Of a stretch of 53,141 bases of DNA, positions 26,287 to 35,201 are shown in pieces (within the stretch, counting starts at the first letter, position 1; every line of letters begins with the position of its first letter). Below the pieces are notes generated by a model. It had not been told where the DNA came from. It saw only the letters and a list, made by a program, of their open reading frames with translations, and did not search any database. This DNA is from Allosediminivita sp964397775 (GTDB lineage: Bacteria > Pseudomonadota > Alphaproteobacteria > Rhodobacterales > Rhodobacteraceae): positions 1 through 53,141 of the forward strand of contig CAYNKL010000010.1 in assembly GCA_964397775.1 (NCBI GenBank). The letters are read 5' to 3'. The position numbers were made by a program, and so were the translations under genes.

Positions 26287-27402
26287 ATGAAACAGACCAT
26301 CAAAGGGGCCGCCCTGTCCGCGGCTCTGGCGCTGGCGGCCGTGCCGTCCCACGCCAAGGAACTGATCTACGGCAGCTGGATGGGCGCCAACGCCTCGACC
26401 AACGCGATCTCGCTGCCGCACTACTTCGAGAAGGTGAAGGAGGCCACCGGAGGGGAGATCGAGTGGACCCTCGTGCCCGGCGGGCAGCTGGCCACCGGCG
26501 CGGGCACCGTGGACGCGGTCGCAGGCAACCTGATCGACGCGGGCACCACCATGGCGCCCTATACGCCGCGCGAACTGCCGGCGACCAACGCGATCTTCAC
26601 CCGTACCGTGGCAGGCGACGACGTGGTCGGCACCGCCGGCGCGATGAACGAGCTGATCCTGCTCAACTGCCCCGAATGCAAGGCCGAATACGAACGCAAC
26701 GACGCCGTGGCCTTCGGCGCCTACAACACCACCCCCTACCTGCTGATGTGCAAGCCCGAGGTCGCAACCGTGGCCGACCTGAGCGGCACCAAGGTGCGCG
26801 CCTCCGGCGGCGGGGTCGAGATCATGAAGATGGCCGGTGCCACTCCGGTGGCGATGAGCCCGGCCGAGGCGACCTCGGCGCTGGAGCGTGGCGTGGTGGA
26901 TTGCGTCATGGGATCGCTCGCCTGGCTGCGCAACTACGGCTACATGGACATCACCGAACACGTGATGGAATACCCCCTCGGCATGGCCGGTCCGCCGCTG
27001 CTGATGTACATGAACCGCGATGTCTGGAACGACCTGACGCCCGAACAGCGCAAGGCCCATATCGACAATGCGGCCGAGCTGGTCGCCGTCGGCACCATCA
27101 CCGCACAGATGGACATCGACGCCGAGGTGAAGGCCCTGGCTCTGGAAGAAGGCGTGATCTTCCATGAGGGCGGCGCCGATTTCGCCGATATCATGCAGCG
27201 CCGCGTGGACGAACAGGAAGCGGCCATCATCGAGATGGCGACCTCGGTCGGCGTCGACGATGTCGAGGGCCTGCTGACCAAGTACACCGAACTTCTGGAG
27301 AAATGGTCCGCCATTTCCGAAGAGGTCGGGACCGATGTGGAGAAGTTCGCCGCGGCCCTCGACCGCGAGGTCTATTCCAAGCTGGACCCCGAGGATCTTT
27401 GA
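26287..27402 (+). CDS. TRAP transporter substrate-binding protein (DctP family), TRAP system 2
   Basis: A 371-residue periplasmic protein with a signal peptide ending ...VPSHAKE. It shares with the TRAP 1 binding protein the YGSW start, the GGQL block and four cysteines (Cys128, Cys131 in CPEC, Cys155, Cys206). GGGAGGAATTC directly precedes the ATG. About 160 bases separate it from the IlvD-family gene; they hold an imperfect dyad (CTAT, 13 bases, ATAG near 26207-26227) that could be a LysR-type site, so it may have its own promoter. Confidence 0.9.
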   Translation: MKQTIKGAALSAALALAAVPSHAKELIYGSWMGANASTNAISLPHYFEKVKEATGGEIEWTLVPGGQLATGAGTVDAVAGNLIDAGTTMAPYTPRELPATNAIFTRTVAGDDVVGTAGAMNELILLNCPECKAEYERNDAVAFGAYNTTPYLLMCKPEVATVADLSGTKVRASGGGVEIMKMAGATPVAMSPAEATSALERGVVDCVMGSLAWLRNYGYMDITEHVMEYPLGMAGPPLLMYMNRDVWNDLTPEQRKAHIDNAAELVAVGTITAQMDIDAEVKALALEEGVIFHEGGADFADIMQRRVDEQEAAIIEMATSVGVDDVEGLLTKYTELLEKWSAISEEVGTDVEKFAAALDREVYSKLDPEDL

Positions 27403-27420
27403 GGGTCCCCGGCCCATCTT

Positions 27421-27449
27421 TCACCGGGGGCGCTCAGAGCCTCCGGTGA
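27421..27449 (+). promoter_or_regulatory. Intercistronic hairpin between TRAP 2 binding-protein and permease genes
   Basis: TCACCGGGGGC pairs with GCCTCCGGTGA (11 bp, one G-U) around a seven-base loop. It lies between the DctP stop and the DctQ start and is not followed by a U-run. It probably protects the upstream message or partly stops transcription, matching the stems in the other two TRAP operons. Confidence 0.65.
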
Positions 27450-27483
27450 TCCTCTTCCGATCTCTGTCCGAAAGCGCATCACA

Positions 27484-28008
27484 ATGAAACAGCTCGACCG
27501 GGTTGCGAAAGCGACGACCGCCGTGGCCTGCATCTTTGTCATCATCATGATGCTTCATGTCAGTGCCGATGTCGTCGCGCGTACCTTCTTTCACTCTCCC
27601 CTTATCGGCACCACAGAGATCGTGGCGGCCTATTACATGGTGGCCCTGGCCTTCCTGCCGATTGCATGGATCTCGCGCCAGCGCGGCCATATCATCGTGG
27701 AACTCTTCACCTCGCATCTGCCGAAGCGGAAGCTGAAGGCCCTCGACGCCTTCGCAGGACTGGTGACCCTCGCCTACGTGAGCCTTTTTGTCTGGAAGCT
27801 CTTCGAGATCGCGATCGAAAAGACCCACATCCGCGAGGCCTGGGAATCCGCCACCGGTTTCGTCGAGATATGGCCGTCGCGCTGGATCGTGCCGGCCGGC
27901 TTTCTCTTCATGGCAATCTACGTGCTGATCCACACCCTTCGTGACGCCCGCGCCGCCATCACCGGCGAGATCCCGGAAGACGAAGACCGGATGGAGGTCG
28001 GAGAATGA
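27484..28008 (+). CDS. TRAP transporter small permease (DctQ family), TRAP system 2
   Basis: A 174-residue membrane protein with four hydrophobic segments and the family pattern FHSPLIGTTEIVAAYYM and IWPSRWIVPAGFL. The stop overlaps the large permease start (ATGA). It is a close relative of the TRAP 1 small permease in layout and in several motifs. Confidence 0.9.
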   Translation: MKQLDRVAKATTAVACIFVIIMMLHVSADVVARTFFHSPLIGTTEIVAAYYMVALAFLPIAWISRQRGHIIVELFTSHLPKRKLKALDAFAGLVTLAYVSLFVWKLFEIAIEKTHIREAWESATGFVEIWPSRWIVPAGFLFMAIYVLIHTLRDARAAITGEIPEDEDRMEVGE

Positions 28009-29321
28009 GCGCTCCCTTGATCGGCGCCCTCGGCCTTCTGGGCGTTCTTGTCCTTATTGCCATCCGTATTCCCATCGGCGTGGCCCTCGGCGTCGCCGCC
28101 GTGGTCGGCCTTTCCATCCTGCGCAATGAACGCGTGGCGATGAACGTGATGGAACAGACCCCGTTCGAAGTCGCCGCCAGCTGGAGCCTGTCGGCCATTC
28201 CGATGTTCATCCTCATGGGGGCGATCGCGCATCACTCGGGCATCTCCGTGGCGCTGTTCCGCGCAGCCCGGCTCTGGGCGTCGCGCCTGCCCGGCGGGCT
28301 TGCAGTCGCGACCAACCTCGCCTCTGCGGGGTTCGCTGCGGCCTCGGGGTCTTCCGTCGCCACGGCGGCCACCATGGGCCGCCTCGGCATCCCCGAGATG
28401 CTGCGCGCCGGTTATGACAAGGGCCTTGCCGCGGGCGTCGTGGCCTCGGCCGGCACGCTGGGCGCCCTGATCCCGCCCTCGATCATGTTCGTGATCTACG
28501 GCGTCTTTGCCGAGGTCTCGATCACCAAGCTTCTGGTCGCGGGCGTCCTGCCCGGCATCCTGACCGCGGCGGTCTATACCGCGATGATCATCATCCGGGC
28601 CAAGCTGAACCCCGCGATCGCCCCGCCGGTGACCGTGGACCCCGAGGAAGGCACCCTGTGGCAGGCCCGCTGGCGCGCGTTGCTGCCGGTCTGGCCGGTG
28701 CTGGTGCTGATCTTCGGGATCATCGGCGGCCTATATGGAGGTATCTTCACCCCCACCGAGGCCGGCGCCGGTGGCGCGCTGCTGGCCTGCGCCATCGCCC
28801 TGTTCCAGCGCCGTCTCACACGCCAGGTCATGTGGACCTCGGTGATGGAAGCCGTGACGACGACCGCCTCGCTGCTCTTCGTGGCCTATGGCGCGGTGAT
28901 GTTCACCAAGTTCCTGGCGCTCTCGGGCTTGCCGGTCTTCCTCGGCAACACCATCGAAAGCTGGCAACTCTCGCCCTACATGCTGATCCTCGCAGCCTCG
29001 GTGATCTATCTGATCCTCGGCATGTTCCTGGATCCGATGGGCGTGCTGCTGCTGTCGCTGCCGGTGATGCAGCCGATGTTCGAGGCCGTCGGCGCAGATC
29101 CGATCTGGGTCGGCGTGATCGTGGTGAAGTTCATCGAGATCGGCCTGCTGACACCGCCCGTGGGCTTCAACGTCTACGTGGTGAAATCGGTGGTGGGCGA
29201 CGAGATCCCCTTGGGCCGGATCTTCCGCGGCGTGGGCTGGTTCCTGCTCTGCGAGGCGATCATCATGTTCCTTCTGGTGGTTTTCCCGCAGATCTCGCTG
29301 TTCCTGCCGAACGGGATGTAA
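28005..29321 (+). CDS. TRAP transporter large permease (DctM family), TRAP system 2
   Basis: A 438-residue membrane protein with about 12 hydrophobic segments, the same length as the TRAP 1 large permease and sharing blocks such as LRAGYDKGLA, GTLGALIPPSI and PTEAGA. Its last 59 bases overlap the end of the convergent LysR-family gene, so the two 3' ends are shared and antisense interference is possible. Confidence 0.92.
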   Translation: MSAPLIGALGLLGVLVLIAIRIPIGVALGVAAVVGLSILRNERVAMNVMEQTPFEVAASWSLSAIPMFILMGAIAHHSGISVALFRAARLWASRLPGGLAVATNLASAGFAAASGSSVATAATMGRLGIPEMLRAGYDKGLAAGVVASAGTLGALIPPSIMFVIYGVFAEVSITKLLVAGVLPGILTAAVYTAMIIIRAKLNPAIAPPVTVDPEEGTLWQARWRALLPVWPVLVLIFGIIGGLYGGIFTPTEAGAGGALLACAIALFQRRLTRQVMWTSVMEAVTTTASLLFVAYGAVMFTKFLALSGLPVFLGNTIESWQLSPYMLILAASVIYLILGMFLDPMGVLLLSLPVMQPMFEAVGADPIWVGVIVVKFIEIGLLTPPVGFNVYVVKSVVGDEIPLGRIFRGVGWFLLCEAIIMFLLVVFPQISLFLPNGM

Positions 29322-30261
29322 GAAGCGGGGCGGCCGCATCGCCGGTCGCCCCCTCGTCCGCCGCCCCGCGATCCCAGGGCGCCACAGGCTGCACCGCATC
29401 GCGCAGCCAGCCGCACATGGCAACGACCAACCGGTCCTGGGAACGCGACACCGGGATCCAGGCCGAGACCCAGAGATCCGGAATCTTGTACTCCTCCAGA
29501 ACCCGGCACAGCTCTCCGCGCGCCACGAAGGGCCGTGCGAGGTAGTCGGCGACGACCGCCACACCCAGATTGGCCAGGGCCGCCTCGACCAGAACCTGAC
29601 TGTCGTTGACCGAGAAGTGGGGATTGATCTCGACGCTGACCGGCCCCTGCCGTCCCTCGAAGACCCAGTTCGACCCGATGGGATGGAAGGTCAGGCAGTC
29701 ATGGTTGAGCAGGTGCCGGGGGTGGCTCAGCTCTCCCGCCCGGGCGAGATAGGCCGGCGAGGCCACGGTCGAGCGCGGATAGGGACAAAGCGGCATCGCC
29801 TCGACATTTGGATAGGAGCTCGGGATCGCGCCGATGGCGATGTCGAACCCCTCTTCCAGAGGATTGACCGAACGGTCCATCAGGACCAGGTCGATACGCG
29901 CCTCCGGATGCACCGCCTGGAATTCGGTGATGATCCGCCCGAAATGCAGCACGCACAGCGTCGTCGGGCACTTGATGCGCAGCGTACCGGCCATGGGCGA
30001 GCTGTGGTCGCGCAGGTCGGCAAAGGCGTCGGTCACATCCGCCACGATCGCCAGGAACCGCGGATGAACCTGCTCGCCCGTCTCCGTCAGCTGCAGCTTG
30101 CGGGTCGACCGGATGAACAGCGGCGTGCCGATCTGATCCTCCAGCCGGTTGACCTTTTTCGAGATCACCGAGGGCACGGTGTCGAGATTGCGGGCCGCCG
30201 CCGAGAAGCTGCCCGCGCGCACCACCGCCAGGAAGGCGCGCATGTTGTCGATGGTATCCAT
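29263..30261 (-). CDS. LysR-family transcriptional regulator
   Basis: A 332-residue regulator. The helix-turn-helix lies in residues 1-60 (MRAFLAVVRAGSFSAAARNL, VSKKVNRLEDQIGTPLF-like), followed by the substrate-binding domain of the GcvA/CrgA-like branch. The ATG at 30261 begins the conserved region. The C-terminal tail of about 35 residues is rich in Ala, Gly and Thr, overlaps the permease gene and may be non-essential. It is divergent from the FAD oxidoreductase/AcnX genes, which it probably controls together with the TRAP genes. Confidence 0.85.
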   Translation of the reverse strand: MDTIDNMRAFLAVVRAGSFSAAARNLDTVPSVISKKVNRLEDQIGTPLFIRSTRKLQLTETGEQVHPRFLAIVADVTDAFADLRDHSSPMAGTLRIKCPTTLCVLHFGRIITEFQAVHPEARIDLVLMDRSVNPLEEGFDIAIGAIPSSYPNVEAMPLCPYPRSTVASPAYLARAGELSHPRHLLNHDCLTFHPIGSNWVFEGRQGPVSVEINPHFSVNDSQVLVEAALANLGVAVVADYLARPFVARGELCRVLEEYKIPDLWVSAWIPVSRSQDRLVVAMCGWLRDAVQPVAPWDRGAADEGATGDAAAPLLTSRSAGTARSAGKPPEGT

Positions 30262-30386
30262 GGGGTCTCCTCTCCCACCCCGAATGTCTTTCGCGATGCG
30301 CAAAAGGTAAAGGCGTAAATCTGTTCTGTTTCCGGGGGTAACCGGGTGCGAGTTTTGCCCCGACTGCTGAGGGAGGAGCAAACGCC
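30262..30386. promoter_or_regulatory. Divergent promoter region of LysR and FAD oxidoreductase genes
   Basis: A 125-base gap between divergent starts. An imperfect LysR-type candidate (T-N11-A within TTTCGCGATGCGCAAA) lies at 30289-30304. A good Shine-Dalgarno GGGAGGAG precedes the oxidoreductase ATG. No confident -35/-10 pair was found. Confidence 0.35.
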
Positions 30387-31733
30387 ATGAGCGATCAATT
30401 CAACACGGCCACCCGTATCGTGCGCCGCGACCAAGGGCGCCCCGTCGAGCGCCTGACGACCGATATCTGCGTCGTCGGCGCCGGGATTTCGGGCGTCACC
30501 GCGGCGCTCGAGGCCGCGAAGCTGGGTCGCAAGGTGGTACTGCTCGACAGCCAGCCGGCCCTTGGGGGCCAGGCGGTGAATTCGATCATCGCCACATTCT
30601 GCGGTCTCTTCTCCAACGGCACCCATGGCTACCAGTTCACCCATGGCATCGCCGACGACATGCTGAGCTCTCTGGAGCGTCAGGACAAAGGTCTTTTCTA
30701 TCGCCACGGGCCCAACACCACGGTGGTCTATTACGACGAGGTCGCCCTGGGCCGCTGGGTCGAGGAAAGCATCCTTGCCGCGGGGATTACCGTCGTCCTG
30801 GGCGCGATGCTGAACGGCACCGAAGTCGAGGGCGGCCGCGTGACGCGCGGCCATTTCCTCACCCGCTACGGCGCGCTGGACGTGGATGCCACCGGCTGGG
30901 TCGATGCCTCGGGCGATGCCGCGCTGGTCTGGCAATCGGGCTTCGACTGTCGCGAACCGGATCAGAACGGCGTCTACGGCACCCAGATGGTGGTGATGGA
31001 GAACATCAACGAGGACGCCCAACCGACCCGCGACCTGATCGGCGCGCGGATGAAGGAAGTGGGCGACACCTACGGCCTGCGCCGCCGCGAGGGGCTGGGC
31101 TTTACCATCCCGGGACGCGGCATCGCGGCCATGAACATGACCCACGTGGAAACACCGCTGGAACCCGTCGCCGCCTCTGCCGCCGCTCTGGAAGGCAAGG
31201 ACCAGGCGATGCGCGCCGTGGATTTCCTGCGCGCAGAGTTCCCCGACTGCTTCGGCGAGGCCCGCATCCGGTCGTTCGGGCTGCCCGGCATCCGCCAGAC
31301 CCGCTGGATCAAGGGCCGCCATCACCTGACCGTGGAAGAGATCCGCGAAGGCCGGAAGTTCGACGATGCCATCGGCCGCACGGCCTGGCCGATCGAGCTG
31401 CACGACCACGACGATGGCCATCACTGGATCGTCTTCGACAAGGACCACGTGCATTACGTGCCCCTCGGCAGTCTTGTGCCCGAGGCCTGCCACAATGTCG
31501 TCGCCGCCGGGCGCTGCATCGACGCCGACAGCGCCGCGCTCTCGAGCGTGCGCGTCATGGGCCCCTGCATCGCCATGGGCATGGCCGCGGCCCATGCGCT
31601 TGACCTCGCCGGTACCGGCAGCACCCATCAGATCGACATGGACGAGATGCGCGCGCGGGTGTCGGATAACGTCGAGCGCCAGCACTACCGCTGGGACGAG
31701 AAGGAACTGGCCTCGGTCGTGACCAATTCGTGA
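30387..31733 (+). CDS. FAD-dependent oxidoreductase (PF12831-like)
   Basis: A 448-residue flavoprotein. The dinucleotide motif VVGAGISGVTAALEAAKLG lies near 29-47, followed by the GGQAVNSIIATFCG segment and a C-terminal GRCIDADSAALSSVRVMG block typical of this FAD family, whose members oxidise sugar-like or hydroxylated acids or act with Fe-S partners. The substrate is unknown. It is 21 bases upstream of the aconitase X large subunit gene, so the two probably act in sequence, for example oxidation followed by dehydration. Confidence 0.8.
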   Translation: MSDQFNTATRIVRRDQGRPVERLTTDICVVGAGISGVTAALEAAKLGRKVVLLDSQPALGGQAVNSIIATFCGLFSNGTHGYQFTHGIADDMLSSLERQDKGLFYRHGPNTTVVYYDEVALGRWVEESILAAGITVVLGAMLNGTEVEGGRVTRGHFLTRYGALDVDATGWVDASGDAALVWQSGFDCREPDQNGVYGTQMVVMENINEDAQPTRDLIGARMKEVGDTYGLRRREGLGFTIPGRGIAAMNMTHVETPLEPVAASAAALEGKDQAMRAVDFLRAEFPDCFGEARIRSFGLPGIRQTRWIKGRHHLTVEEIREGRKFDDAIGRTAWPIELHDHDDGHHWIVFDKDHVHYVPLGSLVPEACHNVVAAGRCIDADSAALSSVRVMGPCIAMGMAAAHALDLAGTGSTHQIDMDEMRARVSDNVERQHYRWDEKELASVVTNS

Positions 31734-31754
31734 GCCGGACCGGAGGAGGAAAAC

Positions 31755-33026
31755 ATGCAACTTACCGATACTGAAAAGGCCATGCGGGACGGCAGCGGAG
31801 GCGAGGCTGTCGCCGCGGCGATGGACCTTCTGATCCGCTATGGCGAGGCGCTGGGCGCCGAGCGCCTGGTCGAAACCGACAACGTGGCAGGCGCCTTCAA
31901 CGCCTCCACCCCCTCCGTGCGCAAGATCGCCGAGAACGGCATGGCCGAGGTCTTCTCGCGGCTCAATCTCGACAGCGACAAGACGGTGGAGATCCCGCAG
32001 ATGGCGGCGCGCACCTGCCAGTTGATCACTGGGATCGACGACCAGAACTGGGCGCTGCAGGGCGCCGATCCGCAGATGCTTCAGATGCAACGCGACGGCG
32101 AGGCCTTCGTCGGCCAGCGGGGCGTGAACCTGATGGCCACCTGCACCCCCTATCAGGTCGGCAATGTGCCCACCTTCGGCGAGCACTGCGCCTGGATGGA
32201 AAGCTCCGCGGTGGTCTACTGCAACGGTGCGCTCGGCGGACGGACCAATGTCGAGGGCAAGGAAAGCACAGGTGCCGCCGCACTGACCGCGCGGATCCCC
32301 TACTGGGGCTATCATCTGACCGAAAACCGCTATGGCAACCGGCATATCCGCGTCGACGTGCCGGTGAAGTCGATGCTGGACTGGGGCCTGCTGGGCTATT
32401 TCACCGGCGAGATGGTGGAAGAGAATATCCCCGTGCTCGAAGGCGATCTCTCGGGCGTTGATCTGGTCAAGCTGAAGCATTTCGGCGCCGCCGCAGCCTC
32501 CTCCGGCGGGGTCGAGATGTACCATATCCCCGGCCACACCCCCGAGGCCCGCAGCGTCGACGAGGCGTTCGGGCCGCAGCGCGCCGAGGACCATCACGTC
32601 TACGACGCCGCCGCCCGGAAGAAGATGTACGACACCCTGCAAAGCGCCGAGGACCGCAAGGTCGACTTCATCATGCTGGGCTGCCCGCACAACTCCATCG
32701 AGCAGGTCGCGCGCATCGCCCATCTGCTGGACGGCAAGCGGCTGCACCCGGATGTCGTGCTCTGGGTCCACACCCCCCGCGCCATCCGCACGGTGGCGGA
32801 ACGCTCGGGCTACGTCGCCCGGATCGAGGCGGCGGGCGGCAAGGTCATGTCCGACACCTGCCCCGCCATCTCGCGCCGCCTGCCGCCGGGCGTGCGCGTG
32901 ATCGCCACAGACAGCGCCAAACAGGCGCACTACCTGCCGGCGATCGCCAACGTGCAAGGCTGGTTCGGCAGCCTCGAGGCCTGTATCGACGCCGGCCTGA
33001 CCGGCACCTGGACCGGAGATTTCTGA
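31755..33026 (+). CDS. Aconitase X, large (catalytic) subunit
   Basis: A 423-residue AcnX protein. The three cluster ligands expected in the family are present: Cys130 (MATCTPYQVGN), Cys310 (LGCPHNS) and Cys369 (SDTCPA). Known AcnX enzymes dehydrate cis-3-hydroxy-L-proline in bacteria and mevalonate 5-phosphate in archaea. No delta1-pyrroline reductase or proline racemase gene is beside it, so neither substrate is supported. GGAGGA lies six bases before the ATG, and the gene overlaps the small subunit by one base. Confidence 0.85.
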   Translation: MQLTDTEKAMRDGSGGEAVAAAMDLLIRYGEALGAERLVETDNVAGAFNASTPSVRKIAENGMAEVFSRLNLDSDKTVEIPQMAARTCQLITGIDDQNWALQGADPQMLQMQRDGEAFVGQRGVNLMATCTPYQVGNVPTFGEHCAWMESSAVVYCNGALGGRTNVEGKESTGAAALTARIPYWGYHLTENRYGNRHIRVDVPVKSMLDWGLLGYFTGEMVEENIPVLEGDLSGVDLVKLKHFGAAAASSGGVEMYHIPGHTPEARSVDEAFGPQRAEDHHVYDAAARKKMYDTLQSAEDRKVDFIMLGCPHNSIEQVARIAHLLDGKRLHPDVVLWVHTPRAIRTVAERSGYVARIEAAGGKVMSDTCPAISRRLPPGVRVIATDSAKQAHYLPAIANVQGWFGSLEACIDAGLTGTWTGDF

Positions 33027-33463
33027 TGAGCCTCCTGACGACTCCCACACTGATCCGGGGCCGCTGTGTTGTCGCCGGCCGCGCCGAGGGCGAGGCCCTG
33101 GTCACCACCCAGACCATCTCGGGCTGGGGCGGCATCAACGAGCGCGACGGCTCGATCATCGAGCGGCGGCACGAGCTGGTCGGCCAGAGCTTTGCGGGCA
33201 AGATCCTGATCTTTCCCGGCGCCAAGGGCTCGTCCGGATGGTCGGCCTTCTTCCACATGACGCGCATCAACGGCGTGGCTCCGGCCGCGATGCTGTTCAC
33301 GCGGATGACGACGAAGATGGCGCTCGGCGCCGTGGTGACGCGCGTGCCCTCCATGACCGACTTCGATCAGGACGTGTTCGACACCATCCGGACCGGCGAC
33401 TTCGTTTCCGTCGATGCGGACGCTGGTGAGGTCCGTGTCACTCCGGCAGAGGCCCGGACCTAG
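33026..33463 (+). CDS. Aconitase X, small (swivel) subunit
   Basis: A 145-residue swivel-domain protein with GKILIFPGAKGSSGWSAFF near 53-71, including the KGSS loop of AcnX small subunits that helps bind the substrate. The start shares a base with the large subunit stop (TGATG). With the large subunit it forms the two-chain (type II) AcnX enzyme. It ends the plus-strand operon, ahead of a hairpin. Confidence 0.85.
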   Translation: MSLLTTPTLIRGRCVVAGRAEGEALVTTQTISGWGGINERDGSIIERRHELVGQSFAGKILIFPGAKGSSGWSAFFHMTRINGVAPAAMLFTRMTTKMALGAVVTRVPSMTDFDQDVFDTIRTGDFVSVDADAGEVRVTPAEART

Positions 33464-33547
33464 GCGTCAGGAGCCCTCGAGGCCACCTGTCAACGCCCGG
33501 GTCCATGCCGCGCCACACGGTCGGGCGCGCGCATCCGCAGGCCTGGC

Positions 33548-33575
33548 GGGGCTTCAGGCAGATCCCTGAAGCCCC
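33548..33575. terminator. Hairpin between convergent genes, probable bidirectional terminator
   Basis: GGGGCTTCAGG and CCTGAAGCCCC form a perfect 11 bp stem with a six-base loop, between the AcnX small subunit stop and the esterase stop. No U-run is present on either side. Confidence 0.6.
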
Positions 33576-33586
33576 TGCCCAATCAA

Positions 33587-35149
33587 TCACGGGCGGCAGA
33601 CGAAGCCGTCGCCGCTCTCGTCGGGCTGCGCGTATTGCGGGAAGGCGCAGAGCGGGCGGTCGGCCGAGGCCTCCTCGCCCGGGACGCTGGCCATGATCTG
33701 CTCTGGCGCGGTGCCGTTTTCGACCCAGTCCACGATGGGCGACAGCGCGTCAAAGCTGACGAGGCCGGGGCCGCCGCCACAATGGTGCATCCCCGGGACA
33801 AGGAAGGCCCGCGAGAAGTCCTCGGCCTCGGCGTTGTCCTGCCGGAATGCCGCGTACCAGTTCAGGAAATGCCTGACCGAAAACGCCGGGTCCGCGTTGC
33901 CGTGCCACCAGATGATCTTGCCACCGTGATCCCGGAAGGCCTGATAATCGGTCGAGGTCGCCGCAAAGACCGGGGCGTTTTCCATCAGGAAGTCGCGGTC
34001 GTCGATGTCGAAATCCATGGCGTCGAATTCGGGCCGAGGCGGGGTCGACCCGACGGTGCGCATCCAGCCTTGGGAAAAGCTGAAGCCCACCGCGTTCGGC
34101 TCGGCCGTCGGGGAAGAGCCGAGCATCCAGGCGCGCATGCCCGAGGGACCCGCCATGTCCGCCAGCGGCCAGCCGGTGTAGAGCACCTCTCCACTGCTGT
34201 CCTTCGGCCCCTGCTGGATCTTCTGCAGGGCCGTGACCTGTTCGGCGCTCAGGCACTGGTCAGTCTTGTCCCCCTCGCACTGCAGAACCGCCGGGTCGAA
34301 ACTGCACTCGGCGGGGCGAAAGACATGACCGTCCTCGGCGCCGTCGTTCGCGTCGCAGGCCGCAACGGCAGCCTGCGAGACAAGCTCGAGCTCCGCGTCG
34401 GAGAATGCCTCGGCCACGATCGGCGCACCGTCGGGCCCTTTGGGCGCGGCTTCCATCAGGGCGCGCGTGTTCCAGTTCCAGGCAATGATCGACGGCGTCA
34501 GATCAAAGGCCGGCGCACCCGAGACGATGCCATCGAAATCACCGGGTTCCCGGACGGCTGCGACCATGCCCTGCCGGCCGCCATTCGAGCAGCCGAAGAA
34601 ATAGGAATGCTCGGCCTCCTGCCCGTAATGGCGTTCGATCAGGGACTTGGCCCGTTCCGTCACCAGACGGACGGAGTTGTAGCCGTTGTCCTCGCGCGCC
34701 TTCATGTCGATCCCGAACCAGCCGTCGGTGGCGCTCTCGCCCGTGTGGCCCGCGTCGGTGTTGACCACGGCAAAGCCGCGGCCAAGGGCTGTGTCCTCGG
34801 GTTTGGTGCGGTCGATGACCCCGATGGAGGGATCGACGCTGCCATCCCAGCCGCCGCCGCCCTGGAACAGGAAGCGCCCGGACCAGTCCGCGGGCAAACG
34901 CAACTCGAAGCCGGTGCCAAACGTGCGCCCCTCGGCGCCGACACGCGGCTCGATCACGCCCTGCACGAGGCAATGGGCGGGCAGACCGTCGGCGGCCGGC
35001 ATGTCCTCGGCCCGGCTGACGATGGTGTCGAACGCCGCAACCCCGGCAAGCTGCGCACAGGGTGTTTCCTGCGCGAGTGCGGGGACCGCGGCGGTGGCCA
35101 GAAGGACCGGCAGGGCCGTCCTCCGAATACAGGTGTGCAGTGACATCAC
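33587..35149 (-). CDS. Tannase/feruloyl esterase-family hydrolase, secreted
   Basis: A 520-residue esterase with a signal peptide ending ...VPALAQE (about residue 27). The CS-D-HC pattern of the family is complete: Cys187-Ser188 in GCSNGG, Asp420 in HGNADP and His456-Cys457 in GMHHCGGG. A calcium-site-like stretch with CDANDGAEDG and ECSFDP lies at about 265-286. The family (PF07519) splits gallate, hydroxycinnamate and some phthalate-type esters. It is the last gene of the ligase/TRAP operon, 52 bases after the large permease, and would release aromatic acids in the periplasm for uptake or further use. Substrate choice among these esters is open. Confidence 0.88.
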   Translation of the reverse strand: MMSLHTCIRRTALPVLLATAAVPALAQETPCAQLAGVAAFDTIVSRAEDMPAADGLPAHCLVQGVIEPRVGAEGRTFGTGFELRLPADWSGRFLFQGGGGWDGSVDPSIGVIDRTKPEDTALGRGFAVVNTDAGHTGESATDGWFGIDMKAREDNGYNSVRLVTERAKSLIERHYGQEAEHSYFFGCSNGGRQGMVAAVREPGDFDGIVSGAPAFDLTPSIIAWNWNTRALMEAAPKGPDGAPIVAEAFSDAELELVSQAAVAACDANDGAEDGHVFRPAECSFDPAVLQCEGDKTDQCLSAEQVTALQKIQQGPKDSSGEVLYTGWPLADMAGPSGMRAWMLGSSPTAEPNAVGFSFSQGWMRTVGSTPPRPEFDAMDFDIDDRDFLMENAPVFAATSTDYQAFRDHGGKIIWWHGNADPAFSVRHFLNWYAAFRQDNAEAEDFSRAFLVPGMHHCGGGPGLVSFDALSPIVDWVENGTAPEQIMASVPGEEASADRPLCAFPQYAQPDESGDGFVCRP

Positions 35150-35201
35150 GCTCTCCTCCCTAAGCCAGATGTGATGGATGGCGGGACGGCGCGGTGCGAG
35201 C

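Noticed and set aside
30165..33050. Open frame of 961 codons on the minus strand
   Set aside because: It is antisense to the FAD oxidoreductase and AcnX genes, which have clear motifs and ribosome binding sites. High GC at the third codon position leaves few stops on the opposite strand.
31755..33463. Assignment as cis-3-hydroxy-L-proline dehydratase
   Set aside because: The two-subunit AcnX form fits, but none of the usual hydroxyproline pathway partners is present in the cluster.
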